A stretch of DNA of 64,000 nucleotides from JBCBSS01 sp039819065. GTDB taxonomy: Bacteria; Bacteroidota; Bacteroidia; Cytophagales; Cyclobacteriaceae. The stretch's first letter is position 1. Each line of letters starts with the position of its first letter. Made by a program: the position numbers and the translations under genes. Below the pieces are notes generated by a model. The model saw nothing but the letters and a program-made list of their open reading frames with translations, made no database searches and had not been told where the DNA came from. The stretch is from the NCBI GenBank assembly GCA_039819065.1, contig JBCBSS010000021.1:1-64000 (forward strand), in the 5' to 3' direction. Of this stretch, positions 51,227 to 59,957 are shown piece after piece.

Positions 51227-51631
51227 ATGTGGAGCTGCCCCAAATGCCATCGTAAGTTCAAATCGACAAACCAGCACCACATGTGTACTACTAAGGACAT
51301 CGGAGAGCTGTTCATAGACAAGTCAGATGAGTTGGTACTAGCTTTCGATAGAATAATGACGGAGGTGATGGTCTGGCAGCCCAATGACCTGGGTGCTTCT
51401 AAGCATTCAGTAGTCTTTACCAATAGAAAAGCCTGGCTTATCATAAAGCCCATGAAAAACACCCTGGATGTGAAATTCTATCATGATGAGCAGATAGATT
51501 CTGGCTTGATCAAAAGGTATACTAAATACCCCAACAAGCACGCCCATCATGTTAGGGTCGGTTCTGAATTCGAAGTGACGTCAGAATTGCTGGAGCTGTT
51601 GAAAATGGGGTATGACTATGCCATGAAATGA
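51227..51631 (+). CDS. DUF5655-type protein with N-terminal zinc knuckle
   Basis: 134 residues. CPKCHRKFKSTNQHHMC (4-20) is a small Cys/His zinc site; the rest is a compact alpha/beta domain (VVFTNRKAWLIIKPMKNTLDVKFYH, about 62-86, and HVRVGSEFEVTSELLELL near the end) of the DUF5655 type. It begins five bases after the efflux gene stop and may be cotranscribed. Its function is unknown. Confidence 0.65.
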   Translation: MWSCPKCHRKFKSTNQHHMCTTKDIGELFIDKSDELVLAFDRIMTEVMVWQPNDLGASKHSVVFTNRKAWLIIKPMKNTLDVKFYHDEQIDSGLIKRYTKYPNKHAHHVRVGSEFEVTSELLELLKMGYDYAMK

Positions 51632-51660
51632 AAAGGGTAGGAGGGCTTAATGAAGACACT

Positions 51661-51871
51661 AACCTTGGCAGGGATGGAAAAGGTAGTGTGTCCCAAAACC
51701 GTTTTGGGGCGCGCTACCTTTCTTCGCCGTCGTTTGTGTCACCACAAACGACTAAGCTGGGCAAATCCGTGCGTGAGACACGCACGGAGGCAACAAAAGC
51801 GCCGTAGGTGCGACCTGGAGGTTTTTTACAAATATCTTATTAAGGTTGGTGGAGACACCAACCTTGGCAGG
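51661..51871. repeat. Cluster of four hairpins between 12-base direct repeats
   Basis: AACCTTGGCAGG occurs at 51661-51672 and 51860-51871. Between and at the edge are four palindromes: 51680-51720 (arms AAGGTAG...CCCAAAAC / GTTTTGGG...CTACCTT), 51729-51752 (GTCGTTTGTG, perfect), 51766-51788 (TCCGTGCGTG, perfect), and 51842-51865 (AAGGTTGGTG, perfect). The frame 51650-51958 that crosses it is a by-product. The stretch is GC-richer than its surroundings. Confidence 0.7.
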
Positions 51872-51886
51872 TTATATCAAATGAAG

Positions 51887-52024
51887 AGGTTGTATCAAAA
51901 GTTGTCTTTTCGATTCCGACTGGTCGAGAGAGAAATCTTACTCGACTCAAAGTGTTGATTACCAGGAGAGTAAGATTTCTCATTGCATTCGAAATGACAT
52001 GCAAGATGGCTTTTGATACAACCT
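51887..52024. repeat. Nested palindromic intergenic element (copy 2)
   Basis: Perfect 15-bp outer arms AGGTTGTATCAAAAG (51887-51901) and their complement (52010-52024). The interior has the sequence 51974-51998, identical to the complement of 13036-13060, and a looser left partner (GGTCGAGAGAGAAATCTTAC). It is placed just downstream of the alpha/beta hydrolase gene. Confidence 0.75.
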
Positions 52025-52050
52025 ATTTCTAATCATAGTTACCAGGCATA

Positions 52051-53085
52051 CTACTCTTTATCAAGTACTGACCCATACCAAGCCGTGGCTTGATCGGTAG
52101 TTCTGTTCAATATTTCAGGATCTTCGTAGTATTGAAAGTGTCCTGTTTCATCTTCCCATGATAATTTCTTGTTTGAAGCAGGTACCGCCTCAAATTGCCT
52201 TTTAGCTGCATCTGGTAAGAAACTATTGTCACTGTGTATCATCAGGTATGGCTTCTCCAACTTTTGAGCAGCGGTAAGCGATTCATACTCCAGTAAGTAA
52301 GCATCACTCATTTTCGGATAGTTATTGACCCAGATGCCTTTTTCTGCCCATTTGATATACCAGTCATATACAAATTTACCTGGCATACCGACATCCATCC
52401 TGGCTTCACCCACCGCCGGAACATTGATCACTTCTCCAGCTTCTTCATACTTTGTTCTGGCGGCCTGACCTGCAGCCAATCTTTCGTCCAGCGCTTCTTC
52501 TGATCCCATCCATTGTATATCTGCTTCACGATCTCTGTAGTGCCCGGCTACAGTAACGAGGCTTTTGAAGATGTCGTCTTCGGCGGCAGCGCGTATCATG
52601 GTTGAGCTGCCTTGGCAAACGGCAAAGCCAACAATTTCTTCCTGATTGACCATCGGTAGTGTAGCTAGAAAGTGTGCCGCGGCTTTGGTATCCGATACCT
52701 TAGCCAAAGGGCTCTCCAATTCTCTGGGTGTGCCGGAGCTTTCCCCTCTGAAGCGCGGATCGAAGGCTAGCGCAACGAAGCCTCTTTCTGCAAAACGCTT
52801 GGCATATTCTGTTGGTGCTTGTTCTTTAGCAAAAGTCATAGGGCCTAAAATAGGTACTGCCGGGTACTTTTTACCAGCCTCATAGTCCTCAGGTAAATAG
52901 AGGTTACCAACTAGTTTTTCACCTTCATTTTCAAAGGTTACTTTGTTCATACCGGGCTTCAATGTGTTTAATTCTGCAGTTTCTGTAGCGTTCATTTTTT
53001 CTGAATTTTGATCTGTTTTTTCATTCGTCTGGCATGCTAACATGAAGACGGCCAAGAGAATGAATAGGGTTCGTTTGATTTTCAT
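52051..53085 (-). CDS. Alpha/beta hydrolase lipoprotein, dienelactone-hydrolase-like
   Basis: 344 residues from an ATG at 53085 that gives a lipoprotein signal (LLAVFMLAC, Cys about 17); the frame is open 45 codons further but without a signal. The hydrolase fold has ILGPMTFAKEQAP near 79, the nucleophile elbow GFAVCQGSS near 153 with Cys in the place of the usual Ser, an Asp in HSDNSFLPDA near 300, and a His in ETGHFQYYEDPE near 322. Cys nucleophiles occur in dienelactone hydrolases. The substrate is unknown. The AraC regulator upstream of it (156 bases, same strand) is a likely controller. Confidence 0.78.
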   Translation of the reverse strand: MKIKRTLFILLAVFMLACQTNEKTDQNSEKMNATETAELNTLKPGMNKVTFENEGEKLVGNLYLPEDYEAGKKYPAVPILGPMTFAKEQAPTEYAKRFAERGFVALAFDPRFRGESSGTPRELESPLAKVSDTKAAAHFLATLPMVNQEEIVGFAVCQGSSTMIRAAAEDDIFKSLVTVAGHYRDREADIQWMGSEEALDERLAAGQAARTKYEEAGEVINVPAVGEARMDVGMPGKFVYDWYIKWAEKGIWVNNYPKMSDAYLLEYESLTAAQKLEKPYLMIHSDNSFLPDAAKRQFEAVPASNKKLSWEDETGHFQYYEDPEILNRTTDQATAWYGSVLDKE

Positions 53086-53241
53086 AAGCTTATTTTGATT
53101 ACTATGTAGCTGTAGTTTTGATGGATCAATTGGGTAGAGTTTATGTGTCCTAATAACTACAGTATGAATACACTCTACAAACTGAAATATGCAGCGTAAG
53201 TATTTGACAAAATCAGACAACTAATTGACAGAATAAGACTT

Positions 53242-54123
53242 TTATCCTGCCTTTTTAGAAAGCTTCCTGAATTCGGAAGGAGTGAGGCCCGTAGCTTTTT
53301 TAAACACCCGGGTGAATTGTGGAGAATTGGTAAAACCGAGATTGTAGGCAATTTGAGAAATGTCTGATTCAGAATTCAACAACCGCTCCTTGGCAAAATC
53401 TGTCAGTTTGTTCTGAATCATTTGTTTTGCACTGATGCCAGTTGCCTTTTTGATCAGACGAGTGAAGTGCCTGGACGAGATGTTCAAAGCATCTGCGTAG
53501 AAATGGACACTACGCTCCTTTTCGATGTTAAAGCTCAACAGCTCCTGGAATTGATACTTGAGTTTTAGCGCATTAGAATGGATGTTTTCTTCCGTGAGGT
53601 GGTAGTACCTGTCACAATATTTCAAAAAGAGACAAAACCAATCCCTCAGTACGTTTCTAACATCCTTGAGCTCAAGCGCTTGTTCCTCAAGCATTTGCTC
53701 ACAAAAGCCACTTAGGTGAGTGAGTTGTTCTTGGTTGAGCGTAAAGACTGTTGGCTTCAAACTGGCAAACAGGTACTCGCTGGATGGTTGGCTATAATTC
53801 TTGACAAATTCTGGTTTAAAGAAGATCGTGTAGCCCTTCCATAAATTATCATGGTCCGACTCCCAACTGAGTACAGTCCCCTTTGGTATGAAATATAAAT
53901 TATGACTTTTGATGTACTGGTCTTGAGCATCCAGACCTAGTTTGTAATCAGACTCAAGATCCAGACAGATATGATGGAAATCGCATCTATGACTGGGCAT
54001 TTTTTTAACATGGTCTGCTGAAACCGACTCATTCCGAATGATATGAAAGTCCTTCCACCTTGCTTCGAGACCGGCTTTATTGGCTGTATGTAAATCGTTA
54101 ATTTCAAAAAAAGTCGTGATCAT
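53242..54123 (-). CDS. AraC-family transcription regulator
   Basis: 293 residues. N-terminal cupin-like sensing domain (about 1-170), C-terminal double helix-turn-helix (about 190-290): ALNISSRHFTRLIKKATGISAKQMI and then SDISQIAYNLGFTNSPQFTRVFKKATGLTPSEFR split over two helices. It overlaps the pnuC stop by four bases and lies upstream of the hydrolase gene. Its inducer is unknown. Confidence 0.88.
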   Translation of the reverse strand: MITTFFEINDLHTANKAGLEARWKDFHIIRNESVSADHVKKMPSHRCDFHHICLDLESDYKLGLDAQDQYIKSHNLYFIPKGTVLSWESDHDNLWKGYTIFFKPEFVKNYSQPSSEYLFASLKPTVFTLNQEQLTHLSGFCEQMLEEQALELKDVRNVLRDWFCLFLKYCDRYYHLTEENIHSNALKLKYQFQELLSFNIEKERSVHFYADALNISSRHFTRLIKKATGISAKQMIQNKLTDFAKERLLNSESDISQIAYNLGFTNSPQFTRVFKKATGLTPSEFRKLSKKAG

Positions 54124-54707
54124 CCTGTCGAGATACTAGCCGCTTTAAGTTTCACATGCCACTCCTTGAATCCTTGATAGGTGAAGTACATTAAAATGGA
54201 ATAGAGTATCAAACTAACCCATAATTCCTGAATATAAAACAGTGGTAAGTAACCGAGGTTGACAAATATCCACAAGTACCAGCAAAAGATATACTTCTTG
54301 GCGGTTAACCATTGTGCAACTATGGCACTGGAAACCAATATAGCATCAAACACAATTGTTTCAGCCTGATCGATTCCGGAATTGATGTAGTATAAGACGA
54401 CAGCTAGCAGAAGCGTAAAAGAAATTGTCACAAGCTTGAACACCAGAGAGCTCGATTTGATATACTCTTTGGGCTGTTGAGTTTCCGATTTGGTCCACCA
54501 GCGAGACAAGCCATAGATACTGATGGCAAAGTAAAGCACCTGTATTTCTGCGCTTACCACTAGGCCAGCATTCCAGTAAATGTAGCAATAGAAACCAGCA
54601 CTGAGTATAGCCCAAATCCATGTGACCCACTTTTCTTTGACCGCATATATCACATTCAGGAAGGTCATGGTAGCTCCCACTAATTCTACGACTGTGGCTT
54701 GTGACAT
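54120..54707 (-). CDS. pnuC: PnuC-type nicotinamide riboside transporter
   Basis: 195 residues from the ATG at 54707; the frame runs 22 codons further upstream without a good reason to start there. About seven membrane helices; WVTWIWAILSAGFYCYIYWNAGL near 27-49, SIYGLSRWW near 66 and YIFCWYLWIFVNLGYLPLF near 145 carry the Trp/Tyr-rich pattern of vitamin transporters of the Pnu type. PnuT (thiamine) is the alternative; no TPP riboswitch or nadR gene is seen to decide. Confidence 0.8.
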   Translation of the reverse strand: MSQATVVELVGATMTFLNVIYAVKEKWVTWIWAILSAGFYCYIYWNAGLVVSAEIQVLYFAISIYGLSRWWTKSETQQPKEYIKSSSLVFKLVTISFTLLLAVVLYYINSGIDQAETIVFDAILVSSAIVAQWLTAKKYIFCWYLWIFVNLGYLPLFYIQELWVSLILYSILMYFTYQGFKEWHVKLKAASISTG

Positions 54708-55301
54708 GTACTTGGTTGTTTTTGATTCAATGGCGTTTAAGCTTTGATGTGGTCTGAACCGTTTAATTACCACGCCTTTAAAGGCGTGGTATCAGGCACG
54801 ATCTTTACGACGGCTTTTAGCCGTTCAAAACCAAATTGGTGTTTTCTACTTAAGCAAGCATTTTCACCTTACCTCATTGGATTATAGCTAAGAATACCAA
54901 TATCAAAAATGGTAGGCAGGTGTTAAAGTTGCTTTAGCATCAGTATTGGGGCTAAAGCCCCATTGGATATACCTTATCAGGACTATGGCCTAAAGGCCAT
55001 AGCAAGTCAATACCCCAGTTGAAAGTAATGCGCCAACTAAACGGTTTTGTTTTTAACTGTACTCTAACCTGCAAGATGGCATTAATGTTCTGGAATCTTT
55101 CATGTAAGATATAGATTTTAGCCTACTGTAGAATGGAGGTTAAGCAAGCGCTACGCCATAGCAGTTTACCTGTCAATCAATGGTTTCGTACGTTTAACTG
55201 AATAAAAATGGTTGATTAAAAATTTTCAATAAAAATTAAACATTTGATTAAATCATACGTTTAATCTAAAAATACCATATAATTGCTGTTGCATTATAGG
55301 T
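54708..55301. other. Intergenic region with a palindrome array
   Basis: Divergent gap between pnuC and a tetR gene. Its left half holds the four palindromes at 54769-55002. The last 110 bases before 55302 are very AT-rich and contain words (CATTTGATTAA at 55241, ACGTTTAA at 55257) that recur inverted before the downstream exporter operon. Confidence 0.5.
54769..55002. repeat. Array of four palindromes with an A/T-only centre
   Basis: ACCACGCCTTTAAAGGCGTG (54769, perfect over 22 bases to 54790), ACGGCT-TTT-AGCCGT (54810-54824), GGGGCT-AA-AGCCCC (54948-54961) and CTATGGCCTAAAGGCCATAG (54983-55002). They differ in sequence but share the form GGC(n)TTTA/TAAA(n)GCC. This is REP-like; no REP-associated transposase is in the window. 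Confidence 0.7.
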
Positions 55302-55907
55302 ATGGGAACAGATCCGACAACTGAAGAAAAAATTAAAAACGCGGCGCGTGACATTTTCATGAGAAAAGGATACGCAGCCACCAAGACACGGGATATTGCC
55401 GAAGAGGCCGGTATCAACCTGGCGTTGTTGAACTATTACTTCAGAAGTAAGGAGAAGCTTTTCCAACAGATCATGAAAGAGAGTCTCACCGGATTTTTTG
55501 AACACATCAGGAGTGTGTTTATGAACCCGGATACAACACTAGAGGAGAAATTTTCGCTTTTGGCAAAGAGTTACATAGATCAGATCATTCAGCAACCGGA
55601 TACACCGATGTTTATTCTCAGTGAGTTGAGGACACGACCTGAAGAATTCATCAATCTCATGTCAGGGCAGATCAAAATGCGAGACACAGCTATATTCCCG
55701 CAGTTGGTAGAAGAGATAGGTATGGAGCGATTGCATGAGATCAACCCGGTGCATATCATGATGAACCTGATAAGCCTTGTGATATTCCCCTTTATTGGAA
55801 AACCCATGATAGAACGAATCGCGGATGTTGATGATGCATCTTTCAAAGCGTTGATGGAGCAGCGCAAGGAATTGATCCCTAAATGGATCATGCAAATGCT
55901 AAAGTAA
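55302..55907 (+). CDS. TetR-family regulator of the ABC exporter
   Basis: 201 residues. Helix-turn-helix in KTRDIAEEAGINLALLNYYFRSKEKLF (about 28-54), followed by a helical ligand domain. It precedes the outer membrane factor, adaptor and ABC genes on the same strand, as TetR/CecR-type regulators do for YbhGFSR exporters. Confidence 0.88.
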   Translation: MGTDPTTEEKIKNAARDIFMRKGYAATKTRDIAEEAGINLALLNYYFRSKEKLFQQIMKESLTGFFEHIRSVFMNPDTTLEEKFSLLAKSYIDQIIQQPDTPMFILSELRTRPEEFINLMSGQIKMRDTAIFPQLVEEIGMERLHEINPVHIMMNLISLVIFPFIGKPMIERIADVDDASFKALMEQRKELIPKWIMQMLK

Positions 55908-55990
55908 AATTTTTTACCCATGGATTAATCAAATGATTAAAACAAAAGTTTTAAACGTGAGAATAAAAATCATACTTCAGAAAATGGCTT

Positions 55991-57229
55991 TTGACCGGAA
56001 CACTGATACTAGGGTGTTGGTATTTGGGACACGCACAAAGTACCGAAAAGCTTTCACTAGATAGTTGTCTGGTGTTAGCAGAACTGAATTACCCTTTGAT
56101 CCAACAATATGATTTGTTGCGTCAATCCAAAGCATATTCACTGATCAATGCTCAAAAAGGCAAACTACCTCAGATCAGCCTGAACGGACAGGCTACCTAT
56201 CAATCCGAGGTTACTTCAGTACCCGGGGAGAATGTCCCCACCTTGAGCAAGGATCAGTATCAGTTGTATGGTGAGATTAGCCAGCCCCTCACAGGTATAA
56301 CGGTGATCAATCAGCAAAAGAGAATAATAGAAGCAGAAGCTGAGGTGGACAGAGCAGATCTTGAAACTAACCTGTATGCCATCAAACAACGGGTAAGTGA
56401 TCTCTTTTTTGGGATTTTACTGGTGGAAGAGCAACTAAAGCAAAGTGCATTAACACGTGATGACATTCAGGCCGGACTCACACGCGCAGATGCCATGGTC
56501 AAGTTCGGTACTTCGCTTAAGAGCAGTGCCAATGTGCTCAAAGCAGAGTTAATGACCCTGGAGCAACGCATTATCGAACAGCAGGCTACACGGGAAGGCT
56601 ATATGAGGACGTTGGCCTTATTCATAGGGAGGGATTTGAACCAGCATCTAACATTAATCAAACCCCAGTTCCTGGAGTTATCGTCAGACATCCGCAGGCC
56701 CGAGTTGCACTTATTTGACAGCCAAATGCGAGTGATCATGATGCAAAATGACCTGCTGGACAGGACCAACCGTCCTCAACTCAGCTTGTTTTTACAAAGT
56801 GGTGTTGGCCGCCCGGCTTTAAACTTTCTTAGTAACGATCTTGAGCCTTACTACATCGGAGGGCTAAGGCTGTCCTGGAATCTTTCAAACTTCTATACCA
56901 CCAAAGGGCAAAGGCAGCTCTTTTCGATCAACCGGTCAATAGTTCAGTCGCAGCAGGAAACCTTCCTATTCAATACAAATCTCACCATGACCAATCAAAA
57001 CACGCAGATCGCCAAGATGCAAGCACTGATTGAAAAGGATAGGGAGATCATCGCCTTGCGAGACCAGATCATCGATACTTCTAAAGGGCAGTTCGAAAAT
57101 GGTGTGATCACCTCAACGGATTATAAGGCCGTTGTCATAGACGCGGATCAGGCGAGACAGAATCTGGTGCTACACGAAATAGAGCTCCTAAAACTTAAAA
57201 ATGATTATAAACTAACCTCAGGTAATTAA
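55991..57229 (+). CDS. TolC-type outer membrane protein of the ABC exporter
   Basis: 412 residues. A signal peptide LTGTLILGCWYLGHAQ can be read, but the frame has no ATG: a TTG at 55991 is the only usual start. An ATG at 55984 lies in another frame, so a start in a neighbouring frame with a one-base shift is possible. The body has TolC repeats: LSLDSCLVLAELNYPLIQQY, SLFLQSGVGRPALNF near 250, and GGLRLSWNLSNFYTTKGQ near 292. It would form the outer membrane exit of the exporter. Confidence 0.8.
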   Translation: MTGTLILGCWYLGHAQSTEKLSLDSCLVLAELNYPLIQQYDLLRQSKAYSLINAQKGKLPQISLNGQATYQSEVTSVPGENVPTLSKDQYQLYGEISQPLTGITVINQQKRIIEAEAEVDRADLETNLYAIKQRVSDLFFGILLVEEQLKQSALTRDDIQAGLTRADAMVKFGTSLKSSANVLKAELMTLEQRIIEQQATREGYMRTLALFIGRDLNQHLTLIKPQFLELSSDIRRPELHLFDSQMRVIMMQNDLLDRTNRPQLSLFLQSGVGRPALNFLSNDLEPYYIGGLRLSWNLSNFYTTKGQRQLFSINRSIVQSQQETFLFNTNLTMTNQNTQIAKMQALIEKDREIIALRDQIIDTSKGQFENGVITSTDYKAVVIDADQARQNLVLHEIELLKLKNDYKLTSGN

Positions 57230-57239
57230 ATGGTGTCTC

Positions 57240-57355
57240 TAAGAAAACGCCAATCTCTTCCCGATCGCTATCGGGATCGTCCAAAAAATACTCATCCCGA
57301 AGATCGGGACTGCGCTTTTTTGGCCTTCGCAAGCCTTGATCTTGACGTTTTCTTA
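57240..57355. repeat. Nested inverted-repeat spacer
   Basis: Perfect outer arms TAAGAAAACG (57240-57249) and CGTTTTCTTA (57346-57355) enclose CCCGAT-CGCT-ATCGGG, TCCCGA-AGA-TCGGGA and a loose pair CCAAAAAA/TTTTTTGG. The element fills the gap between the outer membrane factor and the adaptor gene, inside the operon. Confidence 0.7.
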
Positions 57356-57394
57356 AAGCCACTTAGAGTTTTCTACTAAGCATTTAATAAAAAG

Positions 57395-58303
57395 ATGAAA
57401 CAATTCACTCAAACTTTAGCTGTAGCACTGTTCACCAGCCTTTTTCTATGGTCTTGTTCAAACGGTGATCACGAATTTGATGCTACCGGTACATTCGAGG
57501 CTGATGAGACCATCATTTCGGCGGCCGCCGCTGGAAAACTTTTGGCGTTCGATCTAGACGAGGGTCAGATCATTTCTGAAGACCAATACCTAGGATATAT
57601 CGACACTATTCAGATGCATCTGTCCAAGCGCCAACTTGAAGCGCAGATTGTAGCAGTTTTAAGCAGAAAGCCTGATGTATCAGCCCAATTGGCGGCTTTG
57701 AACGAACAGTTGAAGGCTTCTAAAGTAGAGAAGACCAGAATAGAGAATCTCTTAAAGTCTGACGCGGCCACGCCCAAACAATACGATGATATTAAGGCAC
57801 AGATCGACCTGATCAACGGGAATATCACTGCACTACGTACCTCGTTGGTCAACAACACCAATAGCCTGGATAAAGAGGTCGGTCCACTCAAAGCGCAAAT
57901 TCTACAAACCCAAGATCAGATCACGAAAAGTCAGATCATCAATCCTGTCAAAGGTACCGTGCTGTCAGTTTATGCTGAGCCATTTGAACATGTTGGCATG
58001 GGGCAACCGCTCTACCGCATTGCGGACTTAGATGAGCTTACCCTCAAAGCCTATGTATCGGGAGACCAGTTTGCCCACCTCAAGTTGAATCAACAGGTGC
58101 AGGTGTACACTGATGACGGGAATGGCGGCTATCGCAGTACCACCGGTACCGTCTACTGGATCAGCGAAAAGGCAGAGTTCACCCCTAAGAGTGTGCAAAC
58201 CAAAAATGAAAGAGCCAATAAAGTGTATGCTATCAAAGTAAGGGTAAAGAATGATGGTACTTACAAAATTGGTATGTACGGAGAATTGACTTTCGACCTG
58301 TAA
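57395..58303 (+). CDS. HlyD/YbhG-type adaptor of the ABC exporter
   Basis: 302 residues. Lipoprotein signal (FLWSC, Cys about 21), then ATGTFEADETIISAAAAGKLL near 31-51 (first half of the lipoyl-like domain), a long helical hairpin (about 75-180), and SQIINPVKGTVLSVYAEPFEHVG near 186. It links the inner membrane ABC transporter to the outer membrane factor. The ATPase gene follows after four bases. Confidence 0.88.
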   Translation: MKQFTQTLAVALFTSLFLWSCSNGDHEFDATGTFEADETIISAAAAGKLLAFDLDEGQIISEDQYLGYIDTIQMHLSKRQLEAQIVAVLSRKPDVSAQLAALNEQLKASKVEKTRIENLLKSDAATPKQYDDIKAQIDLINGNITALRTSLVNNTNSLDKEVGPLKAQILQTQDQITKSQIINPVKGTVLSVYAEPFEHVGMGQPLYRIADLDELTLKAYVSGDQFAHLKLNQQVQVYTDDGNGGYRSTTGTVYWISEKAEFTPKSVQTKNERANKVYAIKVRVKNDGTYKIGMYGELTFDL

Positions 58304-58307
58304 AAGC

Positions 58308-59207
58308 ATGAAACACGTCGTAATTGATAGTATCAGCAAGTCCTTTACCAAGGGTGATGCACCTGCACTGGATAACATCTCATTTGAGGTAGAGGCAGGC
58401 GAACTGTTCGGATTGATCGGCCCCGATGGGGCTGGAAAAACCACACTGTTTCGCATCCTGACCACCTTGCTGCTGGCGGATAGTGGCAATGCAACGGTCA
58501 ACGGTCATGACGTGGTGAAAGCGTACAAGCAGATCCGCAAGGAGGTAGGGTATATGCCTGGCCGTTTCTCATTATACCAGGATCTTTCGGTAGAAGAAAA
58601 CCTTAGTTTTTTTGCCACCATATTCAATACTTCAATTGAAGAGAATTACGAACTGGTTCGGGATATCTATGTGCAAATCGAACCTTTCAAAAAGCGCAAA
58701 GCAGGGAAGTTGTCGGGAGGTATGAAACAAAAGCTAGCCCTCTGTTGCGCCTTGATCCACAAGCCAACAGTGCTGTTTTTGGATGAGCCAACTACCGGTG
58801 TGGATGCGGTTTCCAGAAAGGAGTTTTGGGAAATGTTGAAGGGATTAAAGAAGCAAGGCATAACCATATTGGTATCGACACCATACATGGATGAGGCTAG
58901 CCTGTGCGAAAAGATTGCACTCATTCAGGAAGGGAAAATTCTTTCTATCAATACGCCTGAAAACATTGTTGGAGAGTACCCGGAACCGTTGTACGCCATC
59001 AAGTCTGCTAACATGAGCGGTTTGTTGAAGGCCTTGAGAAACAGCGATCTGGTCAAAAGCGCTAACGCCTTTGGTGAGTATCACCACATCACCTTGGAAA
59101 ATGGAGATGCTGCGGTGGAACCGTTATTGTCATGTTTGGACATGGACGCTATGGAAGTTAAACCTATCAAACCAACCATTGAAGACTGCTTTATAAACCT
59201 GATGTGA
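58308..59207 (+). CDS. ABC transporter ATP-binding protein 1 (YbhF N-half type)
   Basis: 299 residues. Walker A GPDGAGKTT (about 40-48), signature LSGGMKQKLAL near 132, Walker B VLFLDEPTTGVD near 155, and a C-terminal extension. In E. coli-type YbhF the two ATPase halves are one chain; here they are two genes. The P-loop with Asp after GP is typical of the N-half. Confidence 0.92.
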   Translation: MKHVVIDSISKSFTKGDAPALDNISFEVEAGELFGLIGPDGAGKTTLFRILTTLLLADSGNATVNGHDVVKAYKQIRKEVGYMPGRFSLYQDLSVEENLSFFATIFNTSIEENYELVRDIYVQIEPFKKRKAGKLSGGMKQKLALCCALIHKPTVLFLDEPTTGVDAVSRKEFWEMLKGLKKQGITILVSTPYMDEASLCEKIALIQEGKILSINTPENIVGEYPEPLYAIKSANMSGLLKALRNSDLVKSANAFGEYHHITLENGDAAVEPLLSCLDMDAMEVKPIKPTIEDCFINLM

Positions 59208-59209
59208 TC

Positions 59210-59956
59210 ATGAGCGAAGATGTAGTGATATGGACTAACAAACTGACCAAGCGTTTTGGTGATTTTGTGGCTACCAATGAGATCACATTTGATGTGAACA
59301 GGGGAGAGATATTCGGTTTTCTTGGTGCCAACGGGGCTGGTAAAACGACCGCTATGCGCATGCTGTGCGGTTTGTCGGTACCGAGTAGTGGTGAAGGTAT
59401 GGTGGCAGGGTTTGATGTCTACAAACAGGCTGAGCGCATCAAAAAGAATATCGGCTACATGAGCCAGAAATTCTCGTTGTATGAAGACCTAACTGTAGCA
59501 GAGAACATCCGTTTTTTCGGCGGCATCTATGGGATAGCACGCAAGGAGATCAAAGCCCGGTCCACCAAGTTGCTCAAACAACTGGGGCTTGAAGAGCAGA
59601 AGGATCAATTGGTGGGCGCATTGCCGCTGGGGTGGAAGCAAAAGTTGGCATTCTCGGTGGCTATTTTTCACGATCCTCAGATCGTTTTCCTGGACGAACC
59701 GACCGGGGGAGTTGATCCTGTTACCCGCAGGCAGTTTTGGGATCAGATCTATGCTGCTTCTGACGATGGCATTACCGTCTTTGTCACCACTCACTACATG
59801 GACGAAGCCGAGTATTGCAACCGCATTTCTATGATGGTAGATGGGTACATCAAGGCATTGGACACCCCGACCAACCTGAAGAAAGCATATAAAGCCGCCT
59901 CCATGGATGAGGTGTTTTTTGAATTGGCCAGAGGGGCGAAAAGAAAGGGGGACTGA
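59210..59956 (+). CDS. ABC transporter ATP-binding protein 2 (YbhF C-half type)
   Basis: 248 residues from the ATG at 59210, two bases after the preceding stop (a GTG at 59204 is also possible). Walker A GANGAGKTT near 40, Walker B IVFLDEPTGGVD near 160. The signature is LPLGWKQKLAFS in place of LSGGQ, as in the second half of YbhF proteins. It pairs with ATPase 1 and drives the two permeases. Confidence 0.92.
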   Translation: MSEDVVIWTNKLTKRFGDFVATNEITFDVNRGEIFGFLGANGAGKTTAMRMLCGLSVPSSGEGMVAGFDVYKQAERIKKNIGYMSQKFSLYEDLTVAENIRFFGGIYGIARKEIKARSTKLLKQLGLEEQKDQLVGALPLGWKQKLAFSVAIFHDPQIVFLDEPTGGVDPVTRRQFWDQIYAASDDGITVFVTTHYMDEAEYCNRISMMVDGYIKALDTPTNLKKAYKAASMDEVFFELARGAKRKGD

Positions 59957-59957
59957 T

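Noticed and set aside
51650..51958. A 102-codon open frame
   Set aside because: It runs across four palindromes and a direct repeat and its translation is rich in Arg and Lys without protein-like pattern.
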